Below the pieces are notes generated by a model. That model worked only from the letters and a program-made list of their open reading frames with translations. It had not been told where the DNA came from and searched no databases. Below, one piece after another: positions 1 to 8,894 of a DNA stretch of 64,000 bases. The first letter of the stretch is position 1. The number at the start of each line of letters is the position of its first letter. Position numbers and translations under genes: made by a program. The stretch lies in the NCBI RefSeq assembly GCF_003326795.1, contig NZ_JPWI01000013.1:1-64000 (forward strand), given 5' to 3'. Source of the stretch: Thalassospira profundimaris (GTDB taxonomy: Bacteria; Pseudomonadota; Alphaproteobacteria; Rhodospirillales; Thalassospiraceae).

Positions 1-18
1 GGTTTTCCGGGCCCCGTT

Positions 19-1644
19 TCAGTTCCGGCTGTTTTCGGCTTCGGCCTTTTGGGCGCGGTATTTGCTCAGTTCGACGATGGCGCGGCTGCGCTGTTCATAG
101 GAAACTTCCGGTTCGATGGTTTCGCGCCATTCGGGGGCATCGGGATGGCCACCATCCTCGGCGATGGCAAGATAAAGCCATGCGCGTTCAAGATCGCCCG
201 GGACATGTTCGCCGTAATAATACATCCGTCCCATGGCGGCATAGCCGTCGATATTGCCGTTTTCCACGGCCTTTTGATACCAGGGCACGGCCTTTGCCGG
301 TTCTTCGGGACCGCCAATGCCATATTCAAGAAAATGGCCGTAATAATAGGGGGCATCCGGATCACCATTTTCGGCGGCAAGCCCCATCCAGTGGCGGGCA
401 AGGACCGGATCAGGTGCGATATCGCCGCCCCCGGACTGATAGACTGCTGCCAGATTGTATTGCGCCCCGGCATTGCCGCCAATGGCGGCCTTTTGATACC
501 ATTCAATCGCCCGGGTCAGGTTGACCTCGACCCCGGTGCCATGCAAATAGCAATCGGCGATATTGACCATGGCAATCACTTCACCAAGTTCGGCGGCATG
601 GCGGAAATGATAGGCAGCCTCGGTTGCATCCTTCGTAACGCCCAGACCATCACGATACAGCACCCCCAACAAGTTGAACGCGCCCGCATGTCCGAGTACC
701 GCGGCCTCGCGCCCGAGCGAGAAGGCATCTTCATAGCTTTGTGCGCGCCCGATACCGTAAAAGGCATCATAGGCCGCGCCATAGAGTTCGTCCGCCTTGG
801 CATCGTTCGGCGAGACGGATGGCGGAGGTGCTGGTGTCGGTGTCGGTGTCGGAACTGTTTGCGATGATGATGTTTGGGGGACGTCGGCGGTGTCCGCGGG
901 CTGGGCGGTTGTGGTTCCCGGGGCCGTTTCAGATGAAGGTGCCGACGCCCCTGTTACCGGGATCGGCCTTGAGGAAAATACCCGGGTCAGATTGCCGTTT
1001 TCATCGCGCATCTTGTTGGTAAAGGTGCAGGGCTGTGAGGCGGGATAAAGCCTGAAAAGCGGATCATTTTCGAGAAAGTCGATGGCTTCCTGATAGCCCT
1101 GCCTTGCTGCGCAATTATACCAAGCTTCGGCCACTTCCATATTGCCCGGATCAAACAGGGTCGGCTCGAAATTCCGGCCCAGTTTGAACTGGGCATCGGG
1201 ATAGCCATCCATTGCTGCGGCCCACATGTCGGTATGGCCGCCCCAAATGGATGCCGTGGCCGTCGACGAACTCTCAGGTTTCGGATCGTCGGCGGTGTAG
1301 CCCGCCCCGGTAAATTCGCATTCGCCGGTTTCGCTGATGTCGAAATTGTAGGGCACATTTTGCAATTGTTCGATGGCGATGTCATCGCCCTGAAGGGCCG
1401 CACATTCAAACCAGCGGATGATCTGTTTGGCCTCGTATTCGTCGATCTCGCCGTCATCCTCGGCATAGTCATAAGACAGCATGATCGCATAAAGGCGCTG
1501 GGATGTGGCATCACCGGCATAGGCATCGCGCCGGACCGCATCAAGCGTTTCATCCGCACGTGAAGTCGACACGGGCAGCATAGCAGCAATCAGGGCAGCA
1601 AGGATCATTCCTGCAAACGGGACTGCAAACGGGGATCGGGACAT
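19..1644 (-). CDS. Secreted Sel1-repeat protein
   Basis: The protein has a signal peptide (MSRSPF then a long Ala/Leu/Ile stretch ending near STSRADE), which supports the start at 1644; an in-frame ATG at 1668 is the alternative. Longer upstream extensions would run into the divergent phage gene. Two Sel1-like stretches flank a Thr/Pro-rich linker roughly at residues 235-285. The C-terminal half has at least five clear Sel1 units of the type A...LG.LY..G.GV..D...A..W...A. Sel1 repeats are helical hairpins used for protein-protein contact, so a periplasmic scaffold role is likely, but no partner is visible. The gene is divergent from the tail block and probably belongs to the host. The family is secure and the function unknown. 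Confidence 0.85.
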   Translation of the reverse strand: MSRSPFAVPFAGMILAALIAAMLPVSTSRADETLDAVRRDAYAGDATSQRLYAIMLSYDYAEDDGEIDEYEAKQIIRWFECAALQGDDIAIEQLQNVPYNFDISETGECEFTGAGYTADDPKPESSSTATASIWGGHTDMWAAAMDGYPDAQFKLGRNFEPTLFDPGNMEVAEAWYNCAARQGYQEAIDFLENDPLFRLYPASQPCTFTNKMRDENGNLTRVFSSRPIPVTGASAPSSETAPGTTTAQPADTADVPQTSSSQTVPTPTPTPAPPPSVSPNDAKADELYGAAYDAFYGIGRAQSYEDAFSLGREAAVLGHAGAFNLLGVLYRDGLGVTKDATEAAYHFRHAAELGEVIAMVNIADCYLHGTGVEVNLTRAIEWYQKAAIGGNAGAQYNLAAVYQSGGGDIAPDPVLARHWMGLAAENGDPDAPYYYGHFLEYGIGGPEEPAKAVPWYQKAVENGNIDGYAAMGRMYYYGEHVPGDLERAWLYLAIAEDGGHPDAPEWRETIEPEVSYEQRSRAIVELSKYRAQKAEAENSRN

Positions 1645-1779
1645 GCGTGCTCCAGCAAAGGCGGCCATTCTTGCGGGCCGTTGGCTTTGGTCATCTTGGG
1701 CGACCGGTTGGCCTGATTTTGACAATAAATCAACCTGAACGGCAACTGAAATTAACCGGATATGGAGGAGGAAAAGCAC

Positions 1780-2358
1780 ATGGCACTCAGTGACATAGCG
1801 CTTTGTGTGCGCGCGCAAGTGATGATCGGGGCCAGCCCGGTGTCATCCTTTGACGAAGACAGTGCCGAGGCCGAAATTGCCCGCCTGCTTTATCCGACCA
1901 TCCGTGACGGCATGCTGGCAAGCTATCCCTGGCGATTTGCCGCGCGCGGGTGCTGGTTGGCGCGACTGGCAAATACCGATGATGCGCGTGATCCCGGTGA
2001 TGGATCGCATCTTTTTGCCATGCCGCGCGATTTTATCCGCTTGCTGTCGCTTGAAAATGACGGCGGCAAAATCACCCGGTTCGAGCTGCGTGACCGGGCG
2101 GTGCTGTGTTCGGCGGATGCGGCCTGGCTTTCCTATGTCGCACGTCTGGCCGAGGGCAGTTTTCCGCCATGGTTTGATCTGGCGCTGATTGTGCGACTGG
2201 CAGCGGAATTCTGTCTGCCGCTGACCGAAAGCAGCACACGGGCGGAATATCTGTTCAAGCGGTCCGAGGATCAGTTTCGCGCCGCCCGCCTTGCCGATGC
2301 CCAACAATCCACCCCGCATGCGATTGACGATTTTTCCCTTATATCGGCCCGGAATTGA
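1780..2358 (+). CDS. T7-like tail tubular protein A (gp11-type)
   Basis: This 192-residue protein matches the length of T7 gp11 (about 196 residues). It has the family look: an N-terminal SALNDIL-like opening (MALSDIALCVRAQVMIGA), then acidic residues followed by LYPTIRDGMLASYPWRFA and a MPRDFIRLL segment. In T7-type podoviruses gp11 forms a dodecameric ring linking the portal to the tail nozzle. The start at 1780 lies 9 bp after a GGAGGAGG ribosome binding site; the in-frame ATG at 1762 would sit upstream of that site. The next gene encodes the matching nozzle protein, which strongly supports the call. It is the first gene of the phage block, and no portal or capsid gene precedes it. Confidence 0.8.
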   Translation: MALSDIALCVRAQVMIGASPVSSFDEDSAEAEIARLLYPTIRDGMLASYPWRFAARGCWLARLANTDDARDPGDGSHLFAMPRDFIRLLSLENDGGKITRFELRDRAVLCSADAAWLSYVARLAEGSFPPWFDLALIVRLAAEFCLPLTESSTRAEYLFKRSEDQFRAARLADAQQSTPHAIDDFSLISARN

Positions 2359-2462
2359 GAGGCGGAGCCTCCGGCACAATGGGCTCCCGCCTGCGCGGGA
2401 GCGACGGGTAAGGGAAGCAGAAACACCAGCGTCATCCCCGCGCAGGCGGGGATCTTGGTCCG
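2359..2462 (+). repeat. REP-like dispersed repeat (copy 1)
   Basis: The gap between the two tail-tube genes holds two palindromic cores in inverted relationship: CTCCCGCCTGCGCGGGAG near 2384-2401 and CCCCGCGCAGGCGGGG near 2436-2451, the latter preceded by GTCAT. The same GTCATCCCC...CGCGCAGGCGGGG signature recurs at about 21271-21305. Such elements usually sit between host genes, so finding one inside a phage operon is unusual. Confidence 0.7.
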
Positions 2463-2501
2463 TAAGCTCATCAGATGCGATATCCAAACAAGGAGGCATT
2501 C

Positions 2502-4469
2502 ATGGCCCGCAGGGTTCTTGAGAAAAATACCTTCTCGACCGGGGAACTGGCTCCGGAATTGTGGGGGCGGTCCGATCTGAATGCCTATGCCAACGGGGCG
2601 GCACGGCTGCGCAATGTGTTTATCGAGCCGTCCGGTGGCGTGCGCCGTCGTCCGGGCATTCGTCTGATTGACGGGCTGGACGGGCCGGTGCGCCTGATCC
2701 AGTTCGAGTTCAATACAGAGCAGACCTATATCCTGGCCTTTGGGGATATGAAGGCAACCGTGTTTGAAAACGGTGTTGCGACCCTGTGGTTTGAAACGCC
2801 GTTCGGGGTCGAGCACCACGATCTTCTGAACTGGACGCAAAGTGCGGACACGCTTCTGGTTGTGCATCCCGATGCGCCGCCAGTAAGGATCAGCCGGACT
2901 GCGACCGGGGGATGGCAGGTCACATCATGGGCATGGCGGGCAACCGGTCAGCTGACCAGCCAGCCCTATTACAAATTCACCGATCCGGCCGCGACCCTGA
3001 CGCCATCAGGGGTCAGCGGGACGATCACGGTTACGGCTGATCTTGATCTGTTTGTTGGCGGTCATGTCGGGACCCTGTGGCGGATTGCCGGGATCGAGGG
3101 CGAAATGACGGCTGTGTCGGGGCCAAGAACCGCGACCATGGTGCTTAAGGCATCCTTGCCAGATAGCAGTGCGACAACCGATTTCGCCGAGCAGGCCTTT
3201 TCTGGTGTCCGGGGCTGGCCGCGCAGTGTGACATTTCATCAGGACCGCATGGTGATTGGCGGATCACGGGATTTGCCCAACCGGCTCTGGATGTCGCAAT
3301 CAGGGGATCTTTTCAATTTCGAGCTGGGCGAGGGCCTTGATGACGAGGCAATTGAATTTGCGCTTCTGGCTGATCAGGTCAATGCAATTACGGGGGTTTT
3401 TGCCGGTCGCCATCTTCAGGTTTTTACCAGCGGATCGGAATGGATGGTGACGGGGGATCCGTTAACGCCCGCCAATATTCAGGTCACGCGCCAAACCCGG
3501 ATTGGCAGTCAGAGTGACCGTACCGTGCCACTGGTCAATATTGACGGGGCGACGATCTTTGCCGGGCGCAGCGGGCGTGAAATCCGCGAATTCCTGTTTA
3601 CCGATGTCGAGCAGGCCTATGGATCGGCCGATCTGGCATTATTGTCGCGCCATCTGGTCAATCGCCCGGTCGATCAGACCTTTGACGCCAACCGGCGGCT
3701 TTTGCATGTGGTGATGCGTGACGGATCACTTGCCACCCTGACGCTTTATCGGTCCGAGGCAATCACCGCCTGGTCGGCACAGAATGTAAAGGATTGTGAT
3801 TTTACATCGGTCGCGGTGTCGGGCGGGGATGTCTATGTCAGTCTGCGCCGTGGCGAGCGCTATTATCTTGGCCTGTTTGACGAGGATTGCGGCTTTGACT
3901 TGCAGGTGTCGCAATCCCTTGGCGCGGGCGAGGAAGCACGCCGTCACTGGGGCAGGCTTGAGGCACTTGATGGTCTGGTGGTTGCCGGTCTGGTGGTTAA
4001 TGGTCTGGTGGTTAATGGTCTGGTGGTTAATGGTCTGGCTGATGGCATTGTGATTACCGATTTGGCGGTGGCGGGCGGGACCGTGACCCTACCGCTTGAT
4101 ACCGGTGCGGTATCGGAAATCGCCGTCGGTTTGCCGTTTACTCATGAAATCTTTGCCCTGCCGCCAGCGGCATCGGATGGCAGCCGCCCGCATGGCGGCA
4201 ATGCCGTGCGGCTGGTATCCCTGACATTGCGATTGCAAAAAAGCGGGCAGCTTCGCGTCGATACCGGGCGCGGCATGCGCGATATTACCCTTCCGGTCAC
4301 AGGTGATGATGCAGACGGGCTTTATAGTGGCGATATCACAGTGCGAAGCCTTGGCTGGCGGCGCGGCAGTGGCGGTACGATTTCGGCGGGTTTATGGCGG
4401 ATTGCCGGGGATTTTCCCCGGCCTTTTTTATTGCTGGGATGTGCATCGGAAATGGGGGTGAATGACTGA
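2502..4469 (+). CDS. T7-like tail tubular protein B (gp12-type nozzle)
   Basis: This is a 655-residue tail nozzle protein of the T7 gp12 type, somewhat shorter than T7 gp12 (about 794). The start at 2502 follows an AAGGAGG site. The opening residues (FSTGELAPELWGRSDLNAYANGAARLRNV) and the RRPG motif after GGV are typical of this family in podoviruses and prophages. A middle region contains VTFHQDRMVIGGS and a FTSGSEWMV segment, also family-typical. A five-unit, five-residue repeat of the GLVVN type starts at residue 491. The next gene overlaps by one base at TGATG, so the two are probably translationally coupled. Loss of the portal partner would leave this protein without an attachment point unless head genes lie elsewhere. 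Confidence 0.82.
   Translation: MARRVLEKNTFSTGELAPELWGRSDLNAYANGAARLRNVFIEPSGGVRRRPGIRLIDGLDGPVRLIQFEFNTEQTYILAFGDMKATVFENGVATLWFETPFGVEHHDLLNWTQSADTLLVVHPDAPPVRISRTATGGWQVTSWAWRATGQLTSQPYYKFTDPAATLTPSGVSGTITVTADLDLFVGGHVGTLWRIAGIEGEMTAVSGPRTATMVLKASLPDSSATTDFAEQAFSGVRGWPRSVTFHQDRMVIGGSRDLPNRLWMSQSGDLFNFELGEGLDDEAIEFALLADQVNAITGVFAGRHLQVFTSGSEWMVTGDPLTPANIQVTRQTRIGSQSDRTVPLVNIDGATIFAGRSGREIREFLFTDVEQAYGSADLALLSRHLVNRPVDQTFDANRRLLHVVMRDGSLATLTLYRSEAITAWSAQNVKDCDFTSVAVSGGDVYVSLRRGERYYLGLFDEDCGFDLQVSQSLGAGEEARRHWGRLEALDGLVVAGLVVNGLVVNGLVVNGLADGIVITDLAVAGGTVTLPLDTGAVSEIAVGLPFTHEIFALPPAASDGSRPHGGNAVRLVSLTLRLQKSGQLRVDTGRGMRDITLPVTGDDADGLYSGDITVRSLGWRRGSGGTISAGLWRIAGDFPRPFLLLGCASEMGVND
3972..4046 (+). 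repeat. 15-bp in-frame tandem repeat in the tail nozzle gene
   Basis: There are five consecutive 15-bp units. The middle three, at 3987-4031, are identical (GGTCTGGTGGTTAAT); the first and last are degenerate. They encode GLVVA-GLVVN-GLVVN-GLVVN-GLADG. The near-perfect DNA identity points to recent slippage, and unit number may vary between relatives without breaking the frame. Confidence 0.9.
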
Positions 4470-4918
4470 TGGGCGGATTTACATCAATCGTGCCGTTGGC
4501 CGCATCGGCCTTGCAGACCGGACAGAAAATTCAGGCAAGTCAGGCCAGTGCACAAAGCCGGGTTGCCGAGCTTGACGCTGCGCGCAAGGCCGAACTGGCC
4601 GATATCGACGCCAGACAAAAGCAACAGGACACCGAGCGCGAAGAGACCCTGCGCCGCCGTCAGGCAAGCTTGCGCGCCAGACAGGGGGCATCGGGTTTGA
4701 TGGCCGGTGGCACCGGTTCGGCCAGTGCGGTTCTGGCCGGATATGAAAAAGCCGCCCTTGATGATCAGGCAACGGATCGTGCCGAGGCCACCCGCAAGCG
4801 CAACCAGATCAATGCCAGTGCCAGCTGGCGGGAAAAGTCGCTTTTGCGCACGGCACAGGATGACACGGCCGCACGGCTAAGCGCCTGGTTTGCGCGGCGT
4901 GACGGGTTCGGGGGATAA
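4469..4918 (+). CDS. Probable internal virion protein (gp14-like)
   Basis: This 149-residue protein has a short hydrophobic N-terminus (IVPLAASALQTGQ) followed by a long Ala/Gln/Arg/Glu-rich helical stretch and a small-residue segment (GLMAGGTGSASAVLAGYEKAA). That build resembles small internal virion or core proteins such as T7 gp14, which are ejected into the cell envelope at infection. Position directly after the nozzle gene, as in T7, is the main support; sequence similarity alone would not decide it. Its start overlaps the preceding stop by one base. The large ejection proteins that accompany gp14 in T7 (gp15, gp16) are absent. Confidence 0.45.
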   Translation: MGGFTSIVPLAASALQTGQKIQASQASAQSRVAELDAARKAELADIDARQKQQDTEREETLRRRQASLRARQGASGLMAGGTGSASAVLAGYEKAALDDQATDRAEATRKRNQINASASWREKSLLRTAQDDTAARLSAWFARRDGFGG

Positions 4919-4922
4919 GGCA

Positions 4923-6365
4923 ATGGGAACGGTTTTTACCAATCAGACCAGCGCATCACGCGCCTTTGTCGGTGATGGCGTGCGTGTCAGCTTTGGCTTT
5001 GATTTTGCGGTATTTGACGACAGCGATATCAAGATCACCCTTGATGGTGTCGCCCTTGATACCGGCTTTCACGTGACAGTGGCGCGCGGGGATGCTGTTG
5101 CGGGTGGCGTGGTGACGTTTGAAACGCCCCCGGCAGACGGCTGCTTGATCGTCATTGCCCGGATGTTGCGGTTACGCCGGTTGAGTGACTATGACGCGAT
5201 GTCAGTTCCGCGCGGTGATGCGATTGACCGTGATCTTGATTTCATCACGGCGGCGATGGGTGATCTTGACGGCGCACTGGCAGCTACGCTGCGCCTTGAT
5301 GCGGCAGATCGTGATCAGGCATCGGCAAAACTTCCAAGGATCGCGGCGGGCAGGGTCCTTATCTGGAACCCGGCGGGTGATGGTTTGGCGAACGGGCCGG
5401 ACGGGGTGGAAATCGCCAAGGCCGCAAGTCACGCAAGCCTTGCACAGGATGCCGCCAACCGGGCAGAGGCCGCCGATGCGCGGTCACAAACCGCACTGAA
5501 ATCATTTGTGCAAAATGATGCCGGTGCGTTGCTTGATCTTGATTTCCGAAGTGCCAATGCCCTGGTGTGGGAAGATGAACGCCGCATGCCGGTGATTGAT
5601 GCATCAACCAGCCGGATCATGGATATTCGTGAAACCGGATCACTTGTCAGGTTGTCAAATGGCGCACGGTTAAGCCTTCCGGATGCGTCGCTTGCGCGCA
5701 ATGGCGTGCGGTATCGGGTGTTTAATGGCGATGGCACCATGGTTGATGTTTCGGCGGCCAGTGGCGATGTGATTGCGCCGGTCCATGGCGGGGCGGAAAA
5801 CATCCTTTATCCGCTGCCAATCCGGGGCGATATGGTTGATCTGGTCTGTGATGGCGGGGGCACGGGAGGTGCTGGCGGTACTGGCGGGACTAGCGCCCGG
5901 TGGTTTGCCTGTCCGGTGCGCGAAAGCGGGCCTGTGGTCAAGCTGTTGCGCACCAATGCGCAAGGCATTCCGGCAGGGGGATCGTTCCTGATTGAATGGG
6001 ATCAGGTGGTCGAAGACAGCCACAGCCTTTATGACAGCAGCAACCATGCGATCACCGGGCTTGCGCCGGGATTTTACCAGATCGATATCGGCGTCTGTTT
6101 CCCGATCACGAATGAGGCGGTGATGACCAGCCTGTTTGTCGAACGGTTTGACGGGACAAGCTGGAACTATCACCTCAGATCGCGCGACATCACAGCAATC
6201 GGCAGCGGGGCGGAACATAGCCTGCGTCTTAGCGGTGTGGCACGGATTGATGCAACCCCTGCGACCGGTCTTCGGGTGCGGTTGCTTCATAGCGATGCCC
6301 AGACGCGCAATATCGGCGCCAGTGATTTGCTGACCTGGTTGCATCTGCACCGGATTGGCGGTTAG
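4923..6365 (+). CDS. Tail fibre protein with T7 gp17-type N-terminus and C1q-like tip
   Basis: The 480-residue protein starts at 4923 after a GGGGATAAGG ribosome binding site. Residues 1 to about 150 follow the pattern of the T7 gp17 tail-attachment domain (alternating beta strands, FDFAVFDDSDIKI, then VPRGDAIDRDLDFI), with a coiled Ala-rich stretch after it. The last 140 residues (LAPGFYQIDIGVCF..., ...LHSDAQTRNIGASDLLTWLHLHRI) look like a C1q/TNF-type jelly roll, a common receptor-binding tip. A Gly/Thr-rich linker (GGTGGAGGTGGTS) joins them. The gene lies 4 bp after its upstream neighbour and is likely cotranscribed. The N-terminal assignment is firmer than the tip fold. Confidence 0.75.
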   Translation: MGTVFTNQTSASRAFVGDGVRVSFGFDFAVFDDSDIKITLDGVALDTGFHVTVARGDAVAGGVVTFETPPADGCLIVIARMLRLRRLSDYDAMSVPRGDAIDRDLDFITAAMGDLDGALAATLRLDAADRDQASAKLPRIAAGRVLIWNPAGDGLANGPDGVEIAKAASHASLAQDAANRAEAADARSQTALKSFVQNDAGALLDLDFRSANALVWEDERRMPVIDASTSRIMDIRETGSLVRLSNGARLSLPDASLARNGVRYRVFNGDGTMVDVSAASGDVIAPVHGGAENILYPLPIRGDMVDLVCDGGGTGGAGGTGGTSARWFACPVRESGPVVKLLRTNAQGIPAGGSFLIEWDQVVEDSHSLYDSSNHAITGLAPGFYQIDIGVCFPITNEAVMTSLFVERFDGTSWNYHLRSRDITAIGSGAEHSLRLSGVARIDATPATGLRVRLLHSDAQTRNIGASDLLTWLHLHRIGG

Positions 6366-6420
6366 CGCATCTGGTGCGTGCCGGACAAAATTCCCGATTT
6401 CATATCAAGGAGTGCATCCG

Positions 6421-7518
6421 ATGGGATTGCGTTATCAGCCGCTTGCGGCCTCGATCAGGTTTGCGCGGGCCTCATTCAAACTGATCCGGGGGGAGGATGG
6501 CTTGATCGAAACTCTTGGCAAGGATCAGCCCGGTTTTGATCATGACGCGCTTGGTCGGCGTCTGGGGCTTTTGATCGAGGCATCTGCGACCAATCTGTTG
6601 CGCTATTCCACTGATTTTTCAAACGCGCTTTGGGAAAAGAATGCCGGTGTGACGGTTGGCCCGAGTGCAATCATGGCACCTGATGGCAGCAATAATGCCA
6701 TGTTGCTGGATCTGCCCGGTGGCACAGATGGCATTTATCAGAATGTCGGATCGCTGGTCAGTGGCGAGACATACAGTTTTGCCATCTGGATGCGGGCGGT
6801 TTCGGGAACCGCGGACATCACGCTTGGCGGGATTGACGGGCCATCGATGCATGCGATTTCATTGGGTGAAAACTGGCAACGGGTTTCAATCGCCGAACCG
6901 GCATCGGGCACGACCCGATATCCGAAAATCAGCACCGCAGTTTCGGGGATTCCTGCATCTGTCCTGATCTGGAATGCGCAGCTGGAAGCCGGGTCTGCGC
7001 CGACATCGGATATCATCAGCAACGGCATTCCGGCCTCGCGTGCCGCCGAGGGCGTGACGCTTGATCCCGGCGACTGGTTTGCGCAAGGGGCCGGGACAAT
7101 GGTGTTTGATTTGCAGACTGCGTCGGCATGGCGCGGCATCTGGCGGATTGTGCAGCTTTATTCGGGCAGTCTTGATGATGACCATCTTGATCTTGGTTAT
7201 GACAGTGATGCCGGTCAGTTGCGCGTATCCTTGCGCCGCGAAGGTACGCCGATCATCACCCAGTCACTTTATGGCCAATTATCGCCCGATACCCGCCATC
7301 GCATTGCGCTGGCCTGGGAGGATGATGGTATCGCCGTCGCACTTGGCGGGGTGGTTTTGACATCACCTCCGGGCTTTGCCATGCCGCGCAATTTTTCCAA
7401 TATCGTACTGGGATCATACGGGGGAACCGACAAGCACATGAACGGGCATTTGCGCAATCTGGCCTATTGGCCGGAACGGCTTTCGGATGCGCGGTTGGCT
7501 GGGCTTTCGGTGGTTTAA
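6421..7518 (+). CDS. Spike/fibre protein with carbohydrate-binding and LamG-like folds
   Basis: The 365-residue protein starts at 6421 after CAAGGAG. The segment GRRLGLLIEASATNLLRYSTDFSNALWEK matches the signature of phage head-spike fibre or carbohydrate-binding modules (GLLIE..ATNLL..S..F....W). It is followed by a jelly-roll-like module ending near WNAQLEAG, and then by a C-terminal laminin-G/concanavalin-like half (TMVFDLQT..., HRIALAWEDDG..., GHLRNLAYWPERLSDARLAGLS). It probably works with the tail fibre in host surface recognition. The name head-spike comes from the family and does not prove a head location here. Confidence 0.65.
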   Translation: MGLRYQPLAASIRFARASFKLIRGEDGLIETLGKDQPGFDHDALGRRLGLLIEASATNLLRYSTDFSNALWEKNAGVTVGPSAIMAPDGSNNAMLLDLPGGTDGIYQNVGSLVSGETYSFAIWMRAVSGTADITLGGIDGPSMHAISLGENWQRVSIAEPASGTTRYPKISTAVSGIPASVLIWNAQLEAGSAPTSDIISNGIPASRAAEGVTLDPGDWFAQGAGTMVFDLQTASAWRGIWRIVQLYSGSLDDDHLDLGYDSDAGQLRVSLRREGTPIITQSLYGQLSPDTRHRIALAWEDDGIAVALGGVVLTSPPGFAMPRNFSNIVLGSYGGTDKHMNGHLRNLAYWPERLSDARLAGLSVV

Positions 7519-7527
7519 GGACAGGTG

Positions 7528-7848
7528 ATGACCAAGGCAGAAAAGACCGATCCAATCGCGAGTTTGCGGGCAGAAATCCTGCGCGATTTGCCCGGCGATA
7601 TCAAACGGGTGCGCAATGCTTATCGCCGGGCGGCACAGCAGGCAGCGCTTCTGCGCGATGCCAAGGATTTCAACGCGCATCAGGCAGCGTGTAAGACCGC
7701 ACTCGGGCATCTTGATAGCCTGATCAAGCTTTTGCGCTGGGCGAGTGAGGGGGCGGAACGGGCGAGAGAAGAACATTCTGTCGACTGTAATGGTGCAACT
7801 ATAGGTGACTTAATTTCCCAAGCTAGGCAAAAACTGACAGCGACTTGA
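7528..7848 (+). CDS. Small phage protein with a possibly altered C-terminus
   Basis: This is a helical, Ala/Arg/Leu-rich protein of about 106 residues (AYRRAAQQAALLRDAKDF...ALGHLDSLIKLLRW). Its place between fibre and large terminase genes is where T7-like phages carry the small terminase subunit or the holin. It has no membrane segment, so a small-terminase-like role is possible but unproven. From about 7775 the base composition drops sharply, and the last 25 codons (after AREEHS) lie in that AT-richer DNA. The natural C-terminus may therefore have been replaced when the following DUF2971 cassette arrived. ATG at 7528 follows a GTG at 7525; either could serve. Confidence 0.5.
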   Translation: MTKAEKTDPIASLRAEILRDLPGDIKRVRNAYRRAAQQAALLRDAKDFNAHQAACKTALGHLDSLIKLLRWASEGAERAREEHSVDCNGATIGDLISQARQKLTAT

Positions 7849-7938
7849 GTGTTAGGCCTATCGATGTTTGGTTGAGGAAGGCTCTACTATCCTTCTATAA
7901 GTTGCTTTGAGTAGCTTTCACCAGTCAGATGGTTTGAT

Positions 7939-8865
7939 ATGGCAGCCAATATTCCCAACCGATTGTATAAATACCGTAGTTTCAGTGATCTCAGCTTAAG
8001 GATGATAGTGTCCGACGAGCTATATTTCGCCGACCCTTCAACATTCAACGATCCCCTAGATTCTAAACCTTGCTTAGAGGTGAACGTGAACGAAATGGAA
8101 CTGAGGGGCTTGTTGAATACTTTGGTTCAGCAGAGAGTTCTCGCGGAAATGTCAAGTGCGGCGAACTCACTCAATTATCGTGGCCCTAAAACAAAGCAGC
8201 ATATTGAGCGCTACAGTCAAAAGGCTGGTCATGGTGCAGTCGACAACGTTCTGTGTCTTGCCGGTGGGCTCATTGATGAGCACGAAAATGTAAGCGAAAT
8301 CCTCTTAGCTGTCGAAATCGAAAGGGAGCTATTGCAGAGGTATGAAGCGGGTATTTTTAGTCTTGCAGAAAGACCGAATTGTCCGTTGATGTGGAGCCAC
8401 TATGGAGAGCAACACAAGGGACTTTGCATCGGATACTCTATACCTGAGTGCTCAAATGTATCGGTTCGAAAAGTTGAGTATGACAGGGAACGGACGGTCA
8501 GAGCCAGTGATGTTCTTGCAATGTTGAATGGTGATCAGCTTGCCAAAGAACAGGTTGATGGAGGTGTGTTGCTCCACAAAGCACCAAGTTGGTCTTATGA
8601 AGGTGAGTGGAGGTTAACTGGTAACCGAGGCGTTCAACGTAGCCCGTTAGAGCTGGAGGAAATCACCTTTGGTTTGAGGTGTGCAATGGCTGTGAAGTTC
8701 GCAGTATGTAATGCTTTAAAAAACAGAGCTAGGTCTGTGAGTTTTTACGAAATCGTAGAAAGCCGCCCGACGTTTGAACTTACTAGAAGAGAAGTGAATG
8801 TCGAGGAGTTGGCATCAGTTTACCCGTTACGTTCGCTAGACAGCCAAAGAGAGTTTGTGGAGTGA
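7939..8865 (+). CDS. DUF2971 family protein (low-GC cargo gene)
   Basis: The 308-residue protein shows the DUF2971 pattern: LYKYRSF at the N-terminus, LYFADPSTFNDPLDS, then CPLMWSHYGEQHKGLCIGY at mid-length, and a later WSYEGEWR motif. The biochemical role of DUF2971 proteins is not established; the genes are often found on mobile DNA and near defence genes. The gene and its flanks (about 7775-8880) are visibly AT-richer than the phage genes on both sides and use different codons (many TTG, AGA, ATA). It splits the small phage gene from the terminase gene. It looks like a moron acquired from a different donor. The family call is good; the function is unknown. Confidence 0.8.
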   Translation: MAANIPNRLYKYRSFSDLSLRMIVSDELYFADPSTFNDPLDSKPCLEVNVNEMELRGLLNTLVQQRVLAEMSSAANSLNYRGPKTKQHIERYSQKAGHGAVDNVLCLAGGLIDEHENVSEILLAVEIERELLQRYEAGIFSLAERPNCPLMWSHYGEQHKGLCIGYSIPECSNVSVRKVEYDRERTVRASDVLAMLNGDQLAKEQVDGGVLLHKAPSWSYEGEWRLTGNRGVQRSPLELEEITFGLRCAMAVKFAVCNALKNRARSVSFYEIVESRPTFELTRREVNVEELASVYPLRSLDSQREFVE

Positions 8866-8894
8866 TATCTTTAACCTAGGATGCGGAAACGGCC

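Noticed and set aside
49..867. Long plus-strand frame opposite the Sel1 gene
   Set aside because: It mirrors the Sel1-repeat gene, lacks a ribosome binding site, and its Gly/Ile/Phe-rich composition is what the antisense of such repeats gives.
1700..1779. TTGACA at 1719 considered as a -35 promoter box for the tail genes
   Set aside because: No convincing -10 hexamer lies at 16-18 bp spacing, so no promoter is called although one must exist near here if the tail genes are expressed.
3972..4046. Tandem repeat considered as a CRISPR array
   Set aside because: Units are 15 bp, contiguous and coding, with no spacers.
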